DNA of 64,000 nt, taken from Homalodisca vitripennis. Lineage: Eukaryota > Arthropoda > Insecta > Hemiptera > Cicadellidae. Made by a program: the position numbers and the translations under genes. The stretch is from positions 192,470,001 to 192,534,000 of the forward strand of contig NC_060207.1 in NCBI RefSeq assembly GCF_021130785.1, given 5' to 3'. This document shows positions 32,689 through 46,519 of the stretch, in pieces. The notes beneath the pieces were generated by a model. It saw only the letters and a program-made list of their open reading frames with translations, was not told the origin of the DNA and did not search any database. Positions within the stretch are counted from its first letter, which is position 1. Each line of letters begins with the position of its first letter.

Positions 32689-34689
32689 TTTCTTACTAGG
32701 GATTTAAAAACCTGAGCTGGGCGCCTACTACTACTCTCAATATACCCTCGGGACCTCAGTGTTGCCTGTAAATTGTTTCAAATAACTTGAAAGTTTTTTA
32801 CTATAAGTATTACAACTTCAGAAAGTCTGTATTCCTATTTCCAAATATTGCTATATGGATATTTTTAAAACTTTATATTATCTCGCATGTTAAATATCAA
32901 CAAAAATTTAAGATATGAAATAAAAAAAAATCTTTGATATACATCAAGTTGAAAAACCACTCCGATGACGCAGAAATATTACTATTTTATTTTATTAAGA
33001 TCTTTTGAGAAATTCTCTTTAGTAATCCACACATAATGTTTATGTAAATGTTAATAGGCAATTGACACTAAATTATGAATGTTATATTTGCTGAAATTCG
33101 ACATGTAGGATCCAATACACACTACTTTCAATGTACATTGGTCAATTTTCAATATCATATATGGTAAATACAATTGCATAAGAAATTAATTAATTATAAT
33201 CTTTACAAACAAAATTCTGTACAAAATTATAAAAAAAACTTTGTTAATGCGATAAAATTATACAAAATTAATATCTTTAGCACTAAGAATAATAATGATA
33301 CCGAAAAATTCGGTAGACTTTTAATATACCTACAGCAATATGGTTCAGTATCGTTCTCTATATATGTATTATTGTAGCAATTAGATTACGGTAGCAATTC
33401 TTAGTGCGTCTTTACGAAAATTGGCGTACGTATTCTACAAGTAAATGATAGTCAAATGATTGTTCGGGCCAATCGTGCAGAAGGTTTTTCTATAATTTGA
33501 CTTTACATGCTGCAACTACAGTACTAGTTCGTTACTGGGGCTTTGTATATTAATTAAACTGCCTTGTTATTTAGGGATGTAATTTAGGGATAAGTAAATT
33601 TAATTTGTCTGTACTTAATTTTTACTACGGATTGTTACAGTATGCTAACAAATAAGTTACTTGTGTTTTACTTGTGAGTAAAATAATATGGTACTTTATG
33701 ACATAAAGTAGTTTACTGCTTTGTTTACAAGGACTAAGTTAACATGCTGTAGATTTACTAACGTATTTTGAGTATGCCAATAAATTTGTATTTAAAGAGA
33801 ACGAGTTATAACTGAAGGATATAGAATCGATCCACTACGTCAATGAGGTTTAAAACATTACAGTCGTGTGAGTAAAGTTAAACTGATGTAATTAATCATC
33901 CAATCGAGGTGGAAAAGTTAATCCCATTAAAGTTAACAAGATTATCTGTTCATAATAACTAATTAAAATTCTGTTGTTTTGTGAACTATAATAGTTCTAT
34001 CAGTTATGATTGTTTGATGAAAGTTTTGCTTTCAAGTTGAATATTATTAGTCTATTATCCAATAAACCCCTTTCCACTCTACTTTATCTCATAAATAAGT
34101 CTTTCCAAATAGTTGAGTGAGACCAAGTTTCTACCAAGTTTGAAAAGAGTCGTGATATCCGTTATTTTTATGCACTTCAAGTTTCCTAGAGGTCATCTTT
34201 AAATAAAACTATTAAAAATCATTGGATTTTTACGAATTTGCTAATAAAGTTAAACATTATTTTTTTTACATAGGATGTCACACATCTGAATTTAAGCTGT
34301 TCAAGGCCCTTTTAACATTGAAAAAATCAGAGTATAACTTTGCCTAAAACAAAAAAGGGCACGACAAAAATTATCTGGGAGGAGATCCAGGCTTTGCTGA
34401 CATGAACACCACCTTGTCACTTCCGCGTTTCGTCCCCCAGGAAAGGTGGGTTCCACATTGTGTTGAAATATATAAATGTTAGTTTACCTTATTCAAAGTC
34501 TAAAATTGGCAATTCTACATATAATAAAAATCTTTTTATGCTTTAAAAAAACTTTAATATTATTATACTTAGACACTGGCTATCTCTCAACACTTAAATG
34601 TTATTAAACACCCATTGCTGTCACAAAGCCATCACATAATATTAATCATTTTGGCATACCCTGGTATTAGCCATTTGGTATACCTTTTC
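32689..34689. other. AT-rich stretch without recognised gene (B; C equivalent 57709-59744)
   Basis: B and C are nearly identical here and both differ from A 1481-3545 by many substitutions and small indels. The B frame at 33174-33377 is not open in C. Confidence 0.55.
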
Positions 34690-34908
34690 TCTGCGTACAA
34701 ATATATTGTACATATCTCCGACCATGCTATAGCTAGTATTACCCGTAACTTAACGTCGTTAAGACCTTTTGTTGCAGAACAAGATGGAAAGACTGAGTTA
34801 CAAGTAGTGAGTCATCCTTCTTTGCTGATTTATACTTCAGACAAGAATCTGAAAACCCCAACATTGCAATTAATCTTAAAAGAGCCTTTGCACTTGCATC
34901 CGAAGTAA
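34690..34908 (+). other. Coding-like block, single copy (B)
   Basis: Single-copy equivalent of the block duplicated in A. It lies in an open frame that runs to the stop at 34906-34908 and contains ITRNLTSLRPFVAEQDGK. No family is recognised. The block is followed, as in A, by a short GC-richer segment and the promoter-like block at 35150. Confidence 0.35.
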
Positions 34909-35149
34909 TAGGATATTAACGGTGGGTATGGTTGGGGGTAGGTGTCGCCTCCTGCCGAGATCCAATGTGGAGCGATAACAGGCTATATCAGTTGTCATCT
35001 TGGAAGATGTGAAAGCCAGGTCTGCTAGAGTCTCTGTGGTAAACGCGAGGAGGGTCCAGCACTACCTCACGCTCAGGCTACAAATAACACTAACTTTCCC
35101 ACTTCAACAGTCTACCCCTCGACAACCACTCAATATTTCAACATGTTCT

Positions 35150-35395
35150 GTTAGTGACGTACCGCTCACTGGACATCAATAAGGTTCCCCCAGATATAAG
35201 TGGCACATCGGTTTATTCTGTATCCAGTTTAGATTGAACTGGAAGTTATATAACCGTTTTATAAAACTGGAGTACCCATACTCGTAGTTCCCTACTCTCG
35301 GGTTAAATAAAGTAACCGCAGACCGTAAAAAATTTGTTGTAACCTAAGAATGAAACATTTTGTTACCCTTAAATAGTTCTGTTTACGACGTAATG
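35150..35395 (+). promoter_or_regulatory. Promoter-like and polyA-like block (B)
   Basis: Equivalent of 4320-4560, with the same TATATAA and AATAAA elements. The B copy lacks the GAGTCCTA present downstream of the TATA box in A and C. It sits where the identity pattern of unit B switches from C-like to A-like. Confidence 0.3.
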
Positions 35396-35995
35396 TATAC
35401 ACAGTTTGCTATTTGTCCAGTGTATCAACATATTGTTGATGGTCACAACTGTTTGTATTTACTGTGAGTGATTGTTTCTTATTTACCGTTAATAAACAAG
35501 CTGGAGGGAGGTAAAATGAAAATGGCACGTATACAAATAATATTCAAAGATACATGTAATTCTCGATTTTCATATTTCAAGATATTTACTTTCCTGTATT
35601 TGTATACCGATTTCTAATATTTCTTTAAGAACATTGACTGCATTATAAATAATTAAATATTAAATAATAAATTGAAACCATACAACCAAACTATAATCAA
35701 GGATATTTAATTGCTTAACTTAAACCATGTTAAAAATATAAAAAAATCAATACGTTTTTTCTGTAACGTATGCCATATACTATGCCATTTTTATCTAAAG
35801 TTGCTTAGGCGTGATATGTATTGTAACTAACATCTACTTTCTCGGGTATAACATTGCTTCAAAACTTACCTAACAAAATTAATTTTTGAAATATTCTTGA
35901 AGTGATTTCAGTCAACAGATGTTAAACCGAGATATGTTTTCAAGAATATGTTGACTAAAAATATATCTCCTAAAGGGGCAGAAATATTATAAGAA

Positions 35996-36330
35996 TTTAA
36001 CTATTTACCGAACAGTATATAGGGAAAATGCCATACATATAAGTTTAGACACAATCAGGATGTATCTAAATGGATAGGCTATGTTAACCTAGTGCTAGTT
36101 TAACCAGTTATAGTGCTAGTTAGCGTAACTCTTTACTTGACAATTTATTGGGAGTGTATAACATAACTCAGGTTAGACACAGACAAGATGATGTAGCCTA
36201 TCTAAATGGATACATGTTTTGGAAAGTGCAAACCAGTTATAGTTTAACTTTTTACTTGGCAGTATATAGGGAGAGTGTTACACAATTCAGCTTAGACACA
36301 GTGAGGATGGTGTATCTAAATGGACACAAT
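35996..36330. repeat. Three diverged tandem repeats (B)
   Basis: Equivalent of 5184-5520, with the same three TTAGACACA / CTAAATGGA repeats. The first is a few bases shorter, and the overlapping open frame (36148-36408) differs from A by only a few residues. Confidence 0.75.
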
Positions 36331-37241
36331 CTATGTAAGGGCTTAATCGTGTTAGCAAAGTTTGTTAGCGAAGTGAATCGGATAAGTTACATGTTAGTCA
36401 TTACATAAGCCGCGTAAGCGTGAAAACATAAGGATTATTTTTGTCGTAAACAAAACCAGCACTACTAAAATGCATTAAGAAATGGTAATAAGTAAGGGAC
36501 ACGCGTGAATATGAGACAAGAAATTATCTTTAAAATACTACTTTGACCATTACTTAACTAGTTAACTAAATGTTAACAGTTAGTTTAATAATAATTAATT
36601 AATTTAATCAAAGTAGAAATGATATGTCCCCAAGATGTTTAAAAGCTCTCTTTTTTTATTCATCAATAATTAAATATGTTTTGTGTGTTTCTAGTTCAAT
36701 AGTTAATTCTAGAACGTTATTCTATATATCTTTAAATATCTTAAGGAAATGGTTTTAAACCTATTAAACAGATTTTTAAAATTTGTAGAAATTATTTAAA
36801 GTAGACGATCATAAATAAGGTGATTACTAAAATGCAAGTATTAAAATTCAAGTTTTTTACCATTTAAGTACAATATCTGTATAATAAAAAAAATAATTTG
36901 CAAACAAACCTGTATGGTATTTAAAAAACGATGATATAAAAATATCTAAAAACATATTTTCTTAAAACGTTATCATAATGATATTGATCGAGAGTTGTGA
37001 AGAGAACATATTCTGGTCGTTTTAGTGCAATAAACTGTGTAAGACACCGAGTGCTGCAAACATAGGTGTACTCTGATAAATTTAGTACTAGGAATAGTAT
37101 GCAGAGAGAATTAAGTACAAAAGTACTCTGTGGTATAATCCATTGAATTTCGATTGGACAGAGTTATACACTGACGATTGCAGAGACCATCAGGGGTTCA
37201 CCGGTAGTGGTAAGGCCGTAATTACTAGTTTATTTGGAAAC

Positions 37242-37268
37242 GGTACTGTAAACTGAGTTTACAGTACC
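37242..37268. repeat. 27-bp perfect palindrome (B)
   Basis: Identical to 6427-6453 in sequence and context, with 13-bp arms and a one-base centre at 37255. Confidence 0.8.
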
Positions 37269-37320
37269 TGGAATTGGGCTCCTAAAGTCGAGAGTTACGG
37301 TTTCCAACAGTTTAATTTAA

Positions 37321-38443
37321 GGGGGCAATGTACACAAAAATCTATTTTGTTTTGTTTCTAAAAAATCTTTTTATTGATAAAAGTGTACCTTAGTAAAAAA
37401 ACTAAAAAGAAAATGTGTTATTAGCCCCCCACCCCCACCCCTTAGGTGGAAGGGGTAAAAAATTAAAAAACCCATATTCTTGTTTTACATAATAATTACT
37501 TTTGTATTACACCTATTTCAATGATTTAAACATTTTTAAAGCTAATAAATAGCTATACAAACTGGAGCATGGTTTTTGATTTGTTGTAAAAAATAAATAA
37601 CTGACTTATAATTAAAATATGCAAAAAATTATATTAGGAGTATGGCTAAAAATATTTTGATTTCCATACTAAAGTTCGTGTACAATATATTGAAGATCAC
37701 ATGTAAAAAACTGTAGCTATTTAGCTAAAAAAACAAAAAAGTTATGCTGTAAAACGTGATGGAAAACACAGGAAAATAAAACTTAGGTTACATCGCAAAA
37801 AACTTTAGATGTTTATTTATAATGAAAAAGTAAGACTATTTACATAAACTGCTTTCTCTTTGGTATTTTACATTTTAATTACACTTTAATTATTTTAACG
37901 TCTAGTTGCTGCCAATGCAGTTTGTTTCTTACAAATTTTACTTCTTGAATATTGTTTTTTAGTTGATTGCTTCATGACTAACACAAAAGTACTAAACTAA
38001 ATCACTAAACTGAACCACAAAACACAACATGAAAAGTGAATCAGTCACAAAGTAAGGTTATGTATGAGTACAACAACTAACAGCTGATCAGTGACAGCTG
38101 CTTGCCAACTGTTTGATTCAATAGGTACATACAGTATAAAAAAATAAAGTTGGAAAATGGTTATAAATCATTGAAACTAACCTAGTGAACTAAATACACA
38201 AATAAAGCACATTAGTAATGAATTTATATATGATATATTATGAATATGAAGCGTTTTGCGTCCAATAGACGCCTGGAGGAGAAAATTCAGCTCTGCGCGA
38301 TAATGAATTTTAATCTAAAACACACTCTTTAACATTGAAAATACTAAACCTATGCTTAATACTTGTTTCAAAATAGTTTAGGAACCAAAATATGTAATAA
38401 AAACTTTTTCTCAAAAACTCAATTTTTTTCGTACATTGCCCCC
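37321..38443. mobile_element. TTAA-flanked non-autonomous DNA transposon, 1123 bp (B)
   Basis: Same element and insertion site as in A: TTAA at 37317-37320 and 38444-38447, with GGGGGCAATGTAC terminal repeats. It differs from A by only a few bases, for example one extra A in an A-run and GCGTCC for GCTTCC near 38260. The insertion therefore predates the duplication that made A and B. Confidence 0.75.
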
Positions 38444-39196
38444 TTAAAAATCAAGACGTACTTGGATCACGTGTACGAGTAGGGCAGGTAGGGAACAGAA
38501 TTGGCCCTCAAGCATTTACGAACGTAGGTGAGTGTCTATGATGAACTGGAGGTCCTTTGACCTACAGAATCTGAGCTCTTACTTGAAAATCGTTTTAAAT
38601 TGCAATTAATTGAAAGGAGCAGTTAAACGTTGGAGCTATTTTATTTAGGGCTCTAGAAAAATCCCGGATCAGATCTATTTTTCAAGCAAGTTTTTACGTG
38701 TTATAAATATAATAACAGCCCGAAAACCACCCTTACAATACTGTATAGGTACAACACGGTATTATCCCGTTTGACATATAGTCGTTACAAGACTTGTGTC
38801 ATAATGAAAGTGTTAAAAACATATTCTGTATGGGAAAGTTAGTTTTCTCTTTAAAAACTTAGTTTGTAGGTTGTTAAATCATTAAGTCTTATTCCACGGG
38901 TTAAATTTGTTATACAATAAAAAAACAAATATCAACACAAAATTAAAGTTTTGACATTTAGACTACGCTTGAAGCAGGTTTTATCTTTAAATTATAATAA
39001 TTTTGACTGATTGGACAAGTTAGAACGAGAGAATGCAAGTCGCAATGTACAAAAACATAAAATTACAATATCAATTTTAATACAGTTAAGTTAAAATGAA
39101 TGAAAGCTAAAACTGTACATGCTCTGAGATGCTTGAATAAATAGTTGTATAGAAAGAGAGAAAAATAACTAAAGGCATTACTCCTCACACTGATTA

Positions 39197-39406
39197 TCAC
39201 TGAAGCGTGATCCTACTAGATTTTAAAACGGATTTAATTAGGTTGTTAACAGGCGTTAACAAATTGAAGAATACGGGGATGAAGTGAGGATAAAGTTCTA
39301 CATTTAATAATACGAAAACTGATCCATTTAACCCATCGAAGCGTGGCAAAAGGAATTGGTTGTTCACTGGAAAGGAATACAATATGAACAAAACAACGGC
39401 ATTCAT
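39197..39406 (-). other. Unassigned 69-codon open frame (B)
   Basis: Same peptide as the A copy at 8382-8591. B and A are almost identical over this whole part, so its preservation is not evidence of selection. Confidence 0.2.
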
Positions 39407-40043
39407 CGATGTACTACTTTCCTCGGAGAGGTATAATCCTGTTTATAAATGATACATGCGTACCTCGCTCGCAAGCTGGGACTTGATTTGAAGCCAAATA
39501 TCCTCAATATTATATTTAATTTTAACAATAAGTATTAGTTGATAATAGATAAAGAAAACAACAAAACCGTTGTGAACCGATTATGTGTTAGGTCAACGCC
39601 ATTCAAAAAGAAAAACTGAGGTTTTATCTCGTATTTTTGTAAGTATGTCTACTCTTTGCATTATTATTTAGAATATTATTGACTTGAATATAAAAAAATG
39701 TTATACCTGTTAAAATTACAGGAAACACTTATAGAATGAAATTATACTGGAAAAAGGCTAATGTTTGTCGTCCGGATTCACTTAATCAACATGGGTCTGC
39801 TAAAAGTAGGGTTATACTACATGGGTACATAGGTGCTCATCAGTAATAATGACAAAGAATATTTTTAAATGTTTTCATCTATTTCTTCACACATTTGACT
39901 AGCCTTAGAGAAAATATTGGCATATCTAAAAGGGAATAATGTAGAAAAAGCATATAAACGAAAGACGAAAGGAAACATAACTCAGAAATAATACCTCTCA
40001 TCAAATACTCGAATATTACGTTATTAAGGTATTGCAAAACTAA

Positions 40044-40082
40044 GAATTATTCGTTACTGATAGTGACAGTAACGAATAATTC
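40044..40082. repeat. Perfect 16-bp hairpin (B)
   Basis: Identical to the A copy at 9231-9269: same arms and same ATAGTGA loop. Confidence 0.8.
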
Positions 40083-41010
40083 AAACCATAAAGCCCTTGC
40101 CTCAAATAGGTTTTTCGGGACTGGGTTCAAAAAATCTTAAATAAAACCAAAAACAAAGTAATATGAGGTACTTTGTAAGGTACTTTGTAACCACTTATTA
40201 CTGTTATCTACAGGAAAAGACACACTATTATTTAAAGTTTCAGTGAAAATAAGAGTATAAGAAGCTTATCACAAGGTGCACGTCGTTACAGTGGCAATAA
40301 AAGAGTAGTAACATTATTTAACACCGTGTAATAACGGTTTAATGGCACCATTCAAAATGGAGCTTCAAAGTTTTAGAGCCGACGATCGATTACATTCGCA
40401 GGAAAAATTTCTCTTTTATTTTCAATAAAGAATAGTTTGTGTGCTTATTAGCACTTGGCTCCTAGACTAAAACTATTATTTATTCATGTATAGAACTACT
40501 TTAAATATGATGAGCGATATGTTTCAAATGTAGAACTGTTATTTTCAGTACTTTCACAGAAGATAATCTATATAAAAAAAGTCGTGTTATTTACACTATT
40601 TACAACTCGAGAATGGTTGGACCGATTTTGATGATTTTTGTGTGTTTGGAATGGTCTTCGTCGTATATAAAATATCATAAAAGTCCACAGGATTCCGCCC
40701 CACTGGTCTCTAAAGGTTACGGAAATACCCGTAAGAAATGCAAAGAAATGAAAGTGAAAGAGCCTGTTCAAATTTAATCAGCTGTTCTTTGTAAACATAT
40801 ATAATGCGACAAAAGAAATATATGTTTATGTTATTTAATTACCATTTTACATTTCTTTACATTTATAGTTTGAAAGCATAGAGTAAGCTGAAGAGAAGCA
40901 GCAAATGTTATTTCAACACTGTCTCTGCAATCACTGTTAAGCATAGACCAGATAATACAATTAATTCAAATTTTAATTTTTTACAATTATTCAAAGCAAT
41001 TATCTCTTTA

Positions 41011-42159
41011 ATGAAGGCAATTCATGATGTAAACGGTGGTTTATATTTCCTGGATGCCCTTGGTGGAACTGGTAAGACATTTCCCATGTGAGTAGTTTTA
41101 GCCACTGTTCGTGCAAGATCCAACATTGCGGTTGCAGTTGCTTCTTTTGGAATAGCAGCCACATTGGTAGAAGGATGTCGTACGGCACATTCTGCATTAA
41201 ATTGCCGTTAAAATCTTCAATCTATTGAAGAACCAACATGCAACATTACAAAGCGGTCCGCTATGGCCAAAGTTTTATCAGAATCGAAGATCATCATCTG
41301 GGACGAATAATGCACAATGGCGCATAAACGTGCATTGGAAGCACTTAACCAAACATTGCAAGATCTACGTAATGACTCGAGATATTTTGAAGGCGCAATG
41401 ATTTTACTGTCTGGCGATTTCCGCCAAAAACTGCCAGTTATTCCCAGATCGACTGTTGCCGACTTAATAAATGCTTGCCTCAATTCATCGAATCTATGGC
41501 GCTATGTTAAGAAACTATGTTACGAAACTCAGCAAACTAGAGAGTAGCATTGCTGAACGATACATCTGCTGAAGATTTCTCTTATCAATTTCTGACTATC
41601 GGTAATGGTCGAGTACATTTTATTGACTGAAAAAAAATTAATAATAATAGAATTGGATAGTTGGTGGTAAATGAAGATGATGCCACCAACTATCCAATTG
41701 AATTTTAAACTCCTTGGATGTACATGGCTTACCACCGCACAATTTACGACTAAAGATTGGTTCCGTAATAATCATGCTTCGAAACTTAAACCAACCAAAA
41801 CTGTGGAACTGAACACGTTTGGTGGTAAGTAAATTGATGAAAAATTTGATTTACGCCACAATACTCAAAGGAAAATTCAAAGGTGAGGAAGTTCTCATTC
41901 CGAGGATCCCGATGATCCCAACCGACATGCCATTTGAGTTTAAACGGCTTCAATTTCCGATCCGTCTTGCATTCGCCATGACTTTAAATAAGTCACAAGG
42001 CCAATCGTTGAAAGTTTTTGGTCTTAATCTCGAACATCAATGTTTTCCCATGGTCAATTATACGTGGCATGTTCACTGATCAGAAGACCTTCCGCGTTAT
42101 TTGTTTTCGCGCCTAATAAAAAAACAAAAAATGAAGTTTATCACAAGGTGCTACAATAA
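41011..42159 (+). pseudogene. Helitron PIF1-like helicase, 3' fragment, broken (B)
   Basis: Copy of the A relic with the same Walker A (41062-41082), GDFRQKLPV and KSQGQS motifs, and the same disabling stops at 41089 and 41308. The protein was therefore already dead before the units were duplicated. B has an extra lesion: loss of one A near 41200 and gain of one near 41211 create a stop at 41209. Other differences from A are a handful of substitutions. The end at TAA 42157-42159 matches A. Confidence 0.93.
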
Positions 42160-42261
42160 ATGGCAAATAAAGAATCATTTTACTATCACACATCAACGGA
42201 ATTATCACCTGAGTTTATAAAAGTATAAAATGTACATACAACTAAGAAGTATAATATTCTA

Positions 42262-42471
42262 TTGTTTTACTTCATTGTACAGCTTGAAATGTTTACTAAG
42301 AAACTGAAGAATGGACTTATGGGTGGGAGGTCTGTAGGGACGCCAAAGAGAGATTCATCAAATAACTTTCAGATGGACTCTGTTTTTGCTTTGAACAGCC
42401 TGTCATTAATTCCTGTCAAAGGGAGATGGGCGGTTTGTATCAAACAGTTAATAATTCATGCAGAGGTATAG
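42262..42471 (+). other. Unassigned 69-codon open frame downstream of Helitron relic (B)
   Basis: Same frame as 11492-11701, with one start-proximal residue changed (MPYFI becomes MFYFI). High A/B identity here means its survival is uninformative. Confidence 0.25.
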
Positions 42472-45060
42472 GTTTACAGGCCAGCTACAAAAGTGACGAA
42501 GTAACAGGCGACGAAATTCATCTGTTTTGAAATTCTCCAAAAATAAAGCAGAGAGTTATTCGAATTTTGTATTATAAACATACGTGTCTAATGTTTTTAT
42601 CACAATTTTTCTTTCTATTTAATAATTTTCAATTAATTTAAAAAAATGATTACGACAGTCACGATGATTAAGTTAAATAATATTCTGCAGGATTAATTTA
42701 TAAAGCGTGTAATATTTAAATTTAACTTTATACGTTTGTCCTTATTCTCGTAGTTAGTGAAACTGAAACACCAGCCGTCACTAATACGAGGTGTGCCGCC
42801 CTCGCGGCTCAACCGTATTTGATTTCACGCATATTTTTTAAATAGTAAAATATCAAGGTCCCGTCCGTAAAACGTGTTGAATTCGTAAAAAATACAATAA
42901 ATGGTGGTATCTATTACATTTCTTGACGTTTTAACATTATTTTAGGCAAGGATTTGATAAGGTATTCCGTTTATAGTCATTGAGAATGTAAAGGACTTCT
43001 CCAGTCAAATTAGGATATACTAGCGCTTTGAAATTCGAGCATGGAAACTTGATTCAAACATATGTATTGGAATAAATCTTCAGTGATACATTTAATTTTA
43101 AATGGCAATATTTAAAATGTCAATATTGGGTTTTTAAAATTTTGAAAAAAGTCTATTGATTTATTTCGCTCTTTTCATTGTTTAAGAACGTGAATTTGTT
43201 ATTACCTGAGATTGACACGGATTGATATAACTATTACCACAGTACATTTCACGGAGCATTTACTAAGGGATTCTCGTTATCTCAAAATGATTGAAGTTTG
43301 TGCAAAGTAAATATCAACACAGATTGGAATTAGGTATATGGGATAAGTAATTATCAAAGCATAACCTCAATTTATCGAGCGTTTAATTATCGGTGTTTCA
43401 GCAGTAAATGTTTATTGCATTCGAATATCTGTATAATAATAGTAAATTGTTTTAATTGTACCAAATAATATTTAAAATCAAAAACTATAAATTTCAAATG
43501 TAATATATAAGATTCAGATAATTTAAATTTTAATTAAAAATTCCCTATTCTTTGGCATTAGAGGAGTATGATTGATAACCACAGTATTTTTATTAAAGAA
43601 GTATAGGTAAAAGATAAAAAAAAAATGGAATAACTTAAAGTTTCGATAATAAAATCTACCGAGACTAAATAAATAACTAAACAATCTTATACTAATAATA
43701 ATAAAACATTGTTATAAGTGATCTTTTGAATTTAAATAAGAAATAAGAAATTGTTTGCTTACTTTTAGTCAATGCCATGGAAATGTATAAATCGATGTAA
43801 TAATAATATTATGTTGTTCTTTTTTTAAATTCAAAGGTTTTTCTTCATGATAAAAAGTATAATATGCATAAAACACGGTACAGTAATCGTAAAAACGCGA
43901 TAAAAATTTAATTTCTCAAAGCTTTTTAAATGTTTGTTTTTGTTTTTTGTTACTCTTTAAGTAGTACTGCAAAAAGTATAGTTTATTTAAGTATCGAATT
44001 TACTGTGATTTAGTATTTAAGTGCATGACTAAATTTTATAGAATTAAACCAATAACAAATTTAGCATGGCTCTGTAGGAAAAGGAAACTATTCCGATAGC
44101 TACATTTATTTAGTATAGTAGTTAACATATTAAAATACACCTTGTCACAAATCGGTTCTTATACCTTGATATGCTATAAGCAAAATATGTTTAATATGAA
44201 ATTTATTCTGATGTTACACCACACATATATTTAGCACTCCAAAGTTTATATTTGTGAAGTATCCATTGTATACTACATGTACTTCAGTATCAATACAATT
44301 TTAGTGTACTATAAAACTCTTCATATAAGTTCAAATAAGATAAATATGCATAGTCTGCGCATGCGCGTGTTATGAGTGTGAAGGCGTAGTTGTGTGAGTG
44401 CAACCCTACCCGCTTCAACTTTCCCATTACAGTGTTGTCCTTGTCCATTAAGAGTTGGTGTCGAACAAACAACCTTTTCCGGGAAATGTCACACAACCTG
44501 TCACTCCTGTAAAACTCCGTTACTTTAAAAATATATCAGCTCAGAGACTCTGTCAATTTTCTTATTACTTTTTTTTTAACATACTATCTACTGCTTTGTT
44601 TCTAAACACATATTAACGACTAGATTACACATCTGCTTTTGAAATTTTGAAATTGAAAATATTTTTGATTCCATACAAAAAGGATTATTCATTATTATAA
44701 ATTAAATCCTTTTTCTAAAAAACCTTAATTTATTTAGTTAAAACTAAACAGTACTTTTTCAATAAATTAGCTACTGTGGATAACTTGAACTTTACTTCTA
44801 ATCCAAGTTCTTACAGGAGTTAAATTGATATTGAAATTAACACTGGATCGTGACCTGCACTTAATAGACTTTTAATCAAATATCACAGTAAGTATTAATT
44901 TCTGTAAAAACGTTGTAACGCAATGCATTAATAATTTCTTAAATCAAACAACTGAATACTCTTTTTCAAATTTAAAAAATAACGGAGGTACATTATTATG
45001 ATCATGGGGTGAGGGTAAGCGATAATGTCTTTAACGGTAAGTGGATTGAAATCAAAAGTT

Positions 45061-45198
45061 GAGAGAAAAGTAATGTTAAGTCCTGAGAATTCTGCCAACT
45101 CTGCCGTATCAGACTTCGTCAACTAGAGCTAATGCTGGGCTGGACGTTTATTAACTTGAGTTTATTGTAATGTGGGCCAGGTTTATAATTTATGCTAC
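45061..45198 (-). repeat. Dispersed 140-bp repeat, inverted copy (B)
   Basis: Equivalent of 14261-14401. B has lost a few bases of the CGTTTATTATAACTTGG tract near 45150. Confidence 0.75.
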
Positions 45199-46519
45199 TG
45201 AATCATTGTTTTTTGTATCCAAAGTTTAGATTAAAATTATTGTGACGTCAAATTTACATTAGTTACACACGTATTTTAGCTCTCATATGAACACCATTTA
45301 AGCAACACATCTACAACAATGGCAGTTTAAAAACATATTGTAATTATTCGTTTCAAGCCTATTGGCGTATGGCATTGGACTATTAAATTGACCAATTAAT
45401 ATTGACAGGACTAGCATTTAAATAAAATATAACTCAACTAAAAAAAGATAATTTTGTTCTGGGAAATAATGTACTGATATGAAATTATGTGTTTTTAAAC
45501 CCTTTAATAAACATAGTGTAACCAAAACTATACAGGCCGTGATGAGAACTAAGCGTTTTTGCTTGTTTTAAACCAAGGAAGAACAACCCAGAATTTTATC
45601 GAATACTCGATTTGTGTATAAAATAACGAAAGAAATCAATTTGAGTTTTAGTCTAGCTATAATATCAGTGTTCCGGTTCAATATGAAAATTGACAACTCG
45701 ATTTAATTTCTGAGGTGTTTTGAACGTTCTGTGGAACACCATTATCAGTCAGTAAGTGTTAAAATAAAACTGACAGAAGACCTGTAATGGAGTTTTGTAA
45801 GAACCCAATCCTCTTTTAGCTTTATGCTGCCATCCTCTTGGGTCACTGGCTTGTACAGAAATCTTATCAAACAGAATGAGGGAGAAAGTTGGTACTTTAC
45901 AAGTACCGTAGAACTGATAAAAAGTGATTGGAACGTCGATATTTTGGATTCAGATCCTGAAATATACCACAATCAAGATTTTACGTTCAATGATCTGCTA
46001 TAGATTGTCTCAATTACCAGCAATATGACATTTGCAAATGAGTGAAGGGCGGCTGTTTTTAGGAGTATTTGGACTCAAAAAAGCAATCGTTCGCATTATG
46101 TCAGGGCTGTTATCGTGCTCATTCTAAGCCTGAATTTATAACCTGAAATTCCTCACTCTTCCGAGCATTTACATACATACTTGTAATTTGTATACGTTTG
46201 TAAGTATTCCCCATCCTGTTAAATGAAATAATATTGATAATAAAAAAATACCCCCCACACGGGTAACACGGACTACTAGATCCATAGATTGACACTTCTT
46301 AAAAAGGACTTGCACTATTCAGCTTCGCGGCTCTATGGCACTCTGCCTCGGTAATTCAAAAAAATTTCTGCTTAAAAAAATGTTCAAAAAAAAAAGATAA
46401 AACTATTTCAGAATCTATAGAAGAATTTCTGTCTGATTAAACTTATACGTGAATTATATTTAACCCTATTTAATGTGACAGTTTGTAATTACCGAAATGA
46501 GTGACTGCTGATTATGTTC

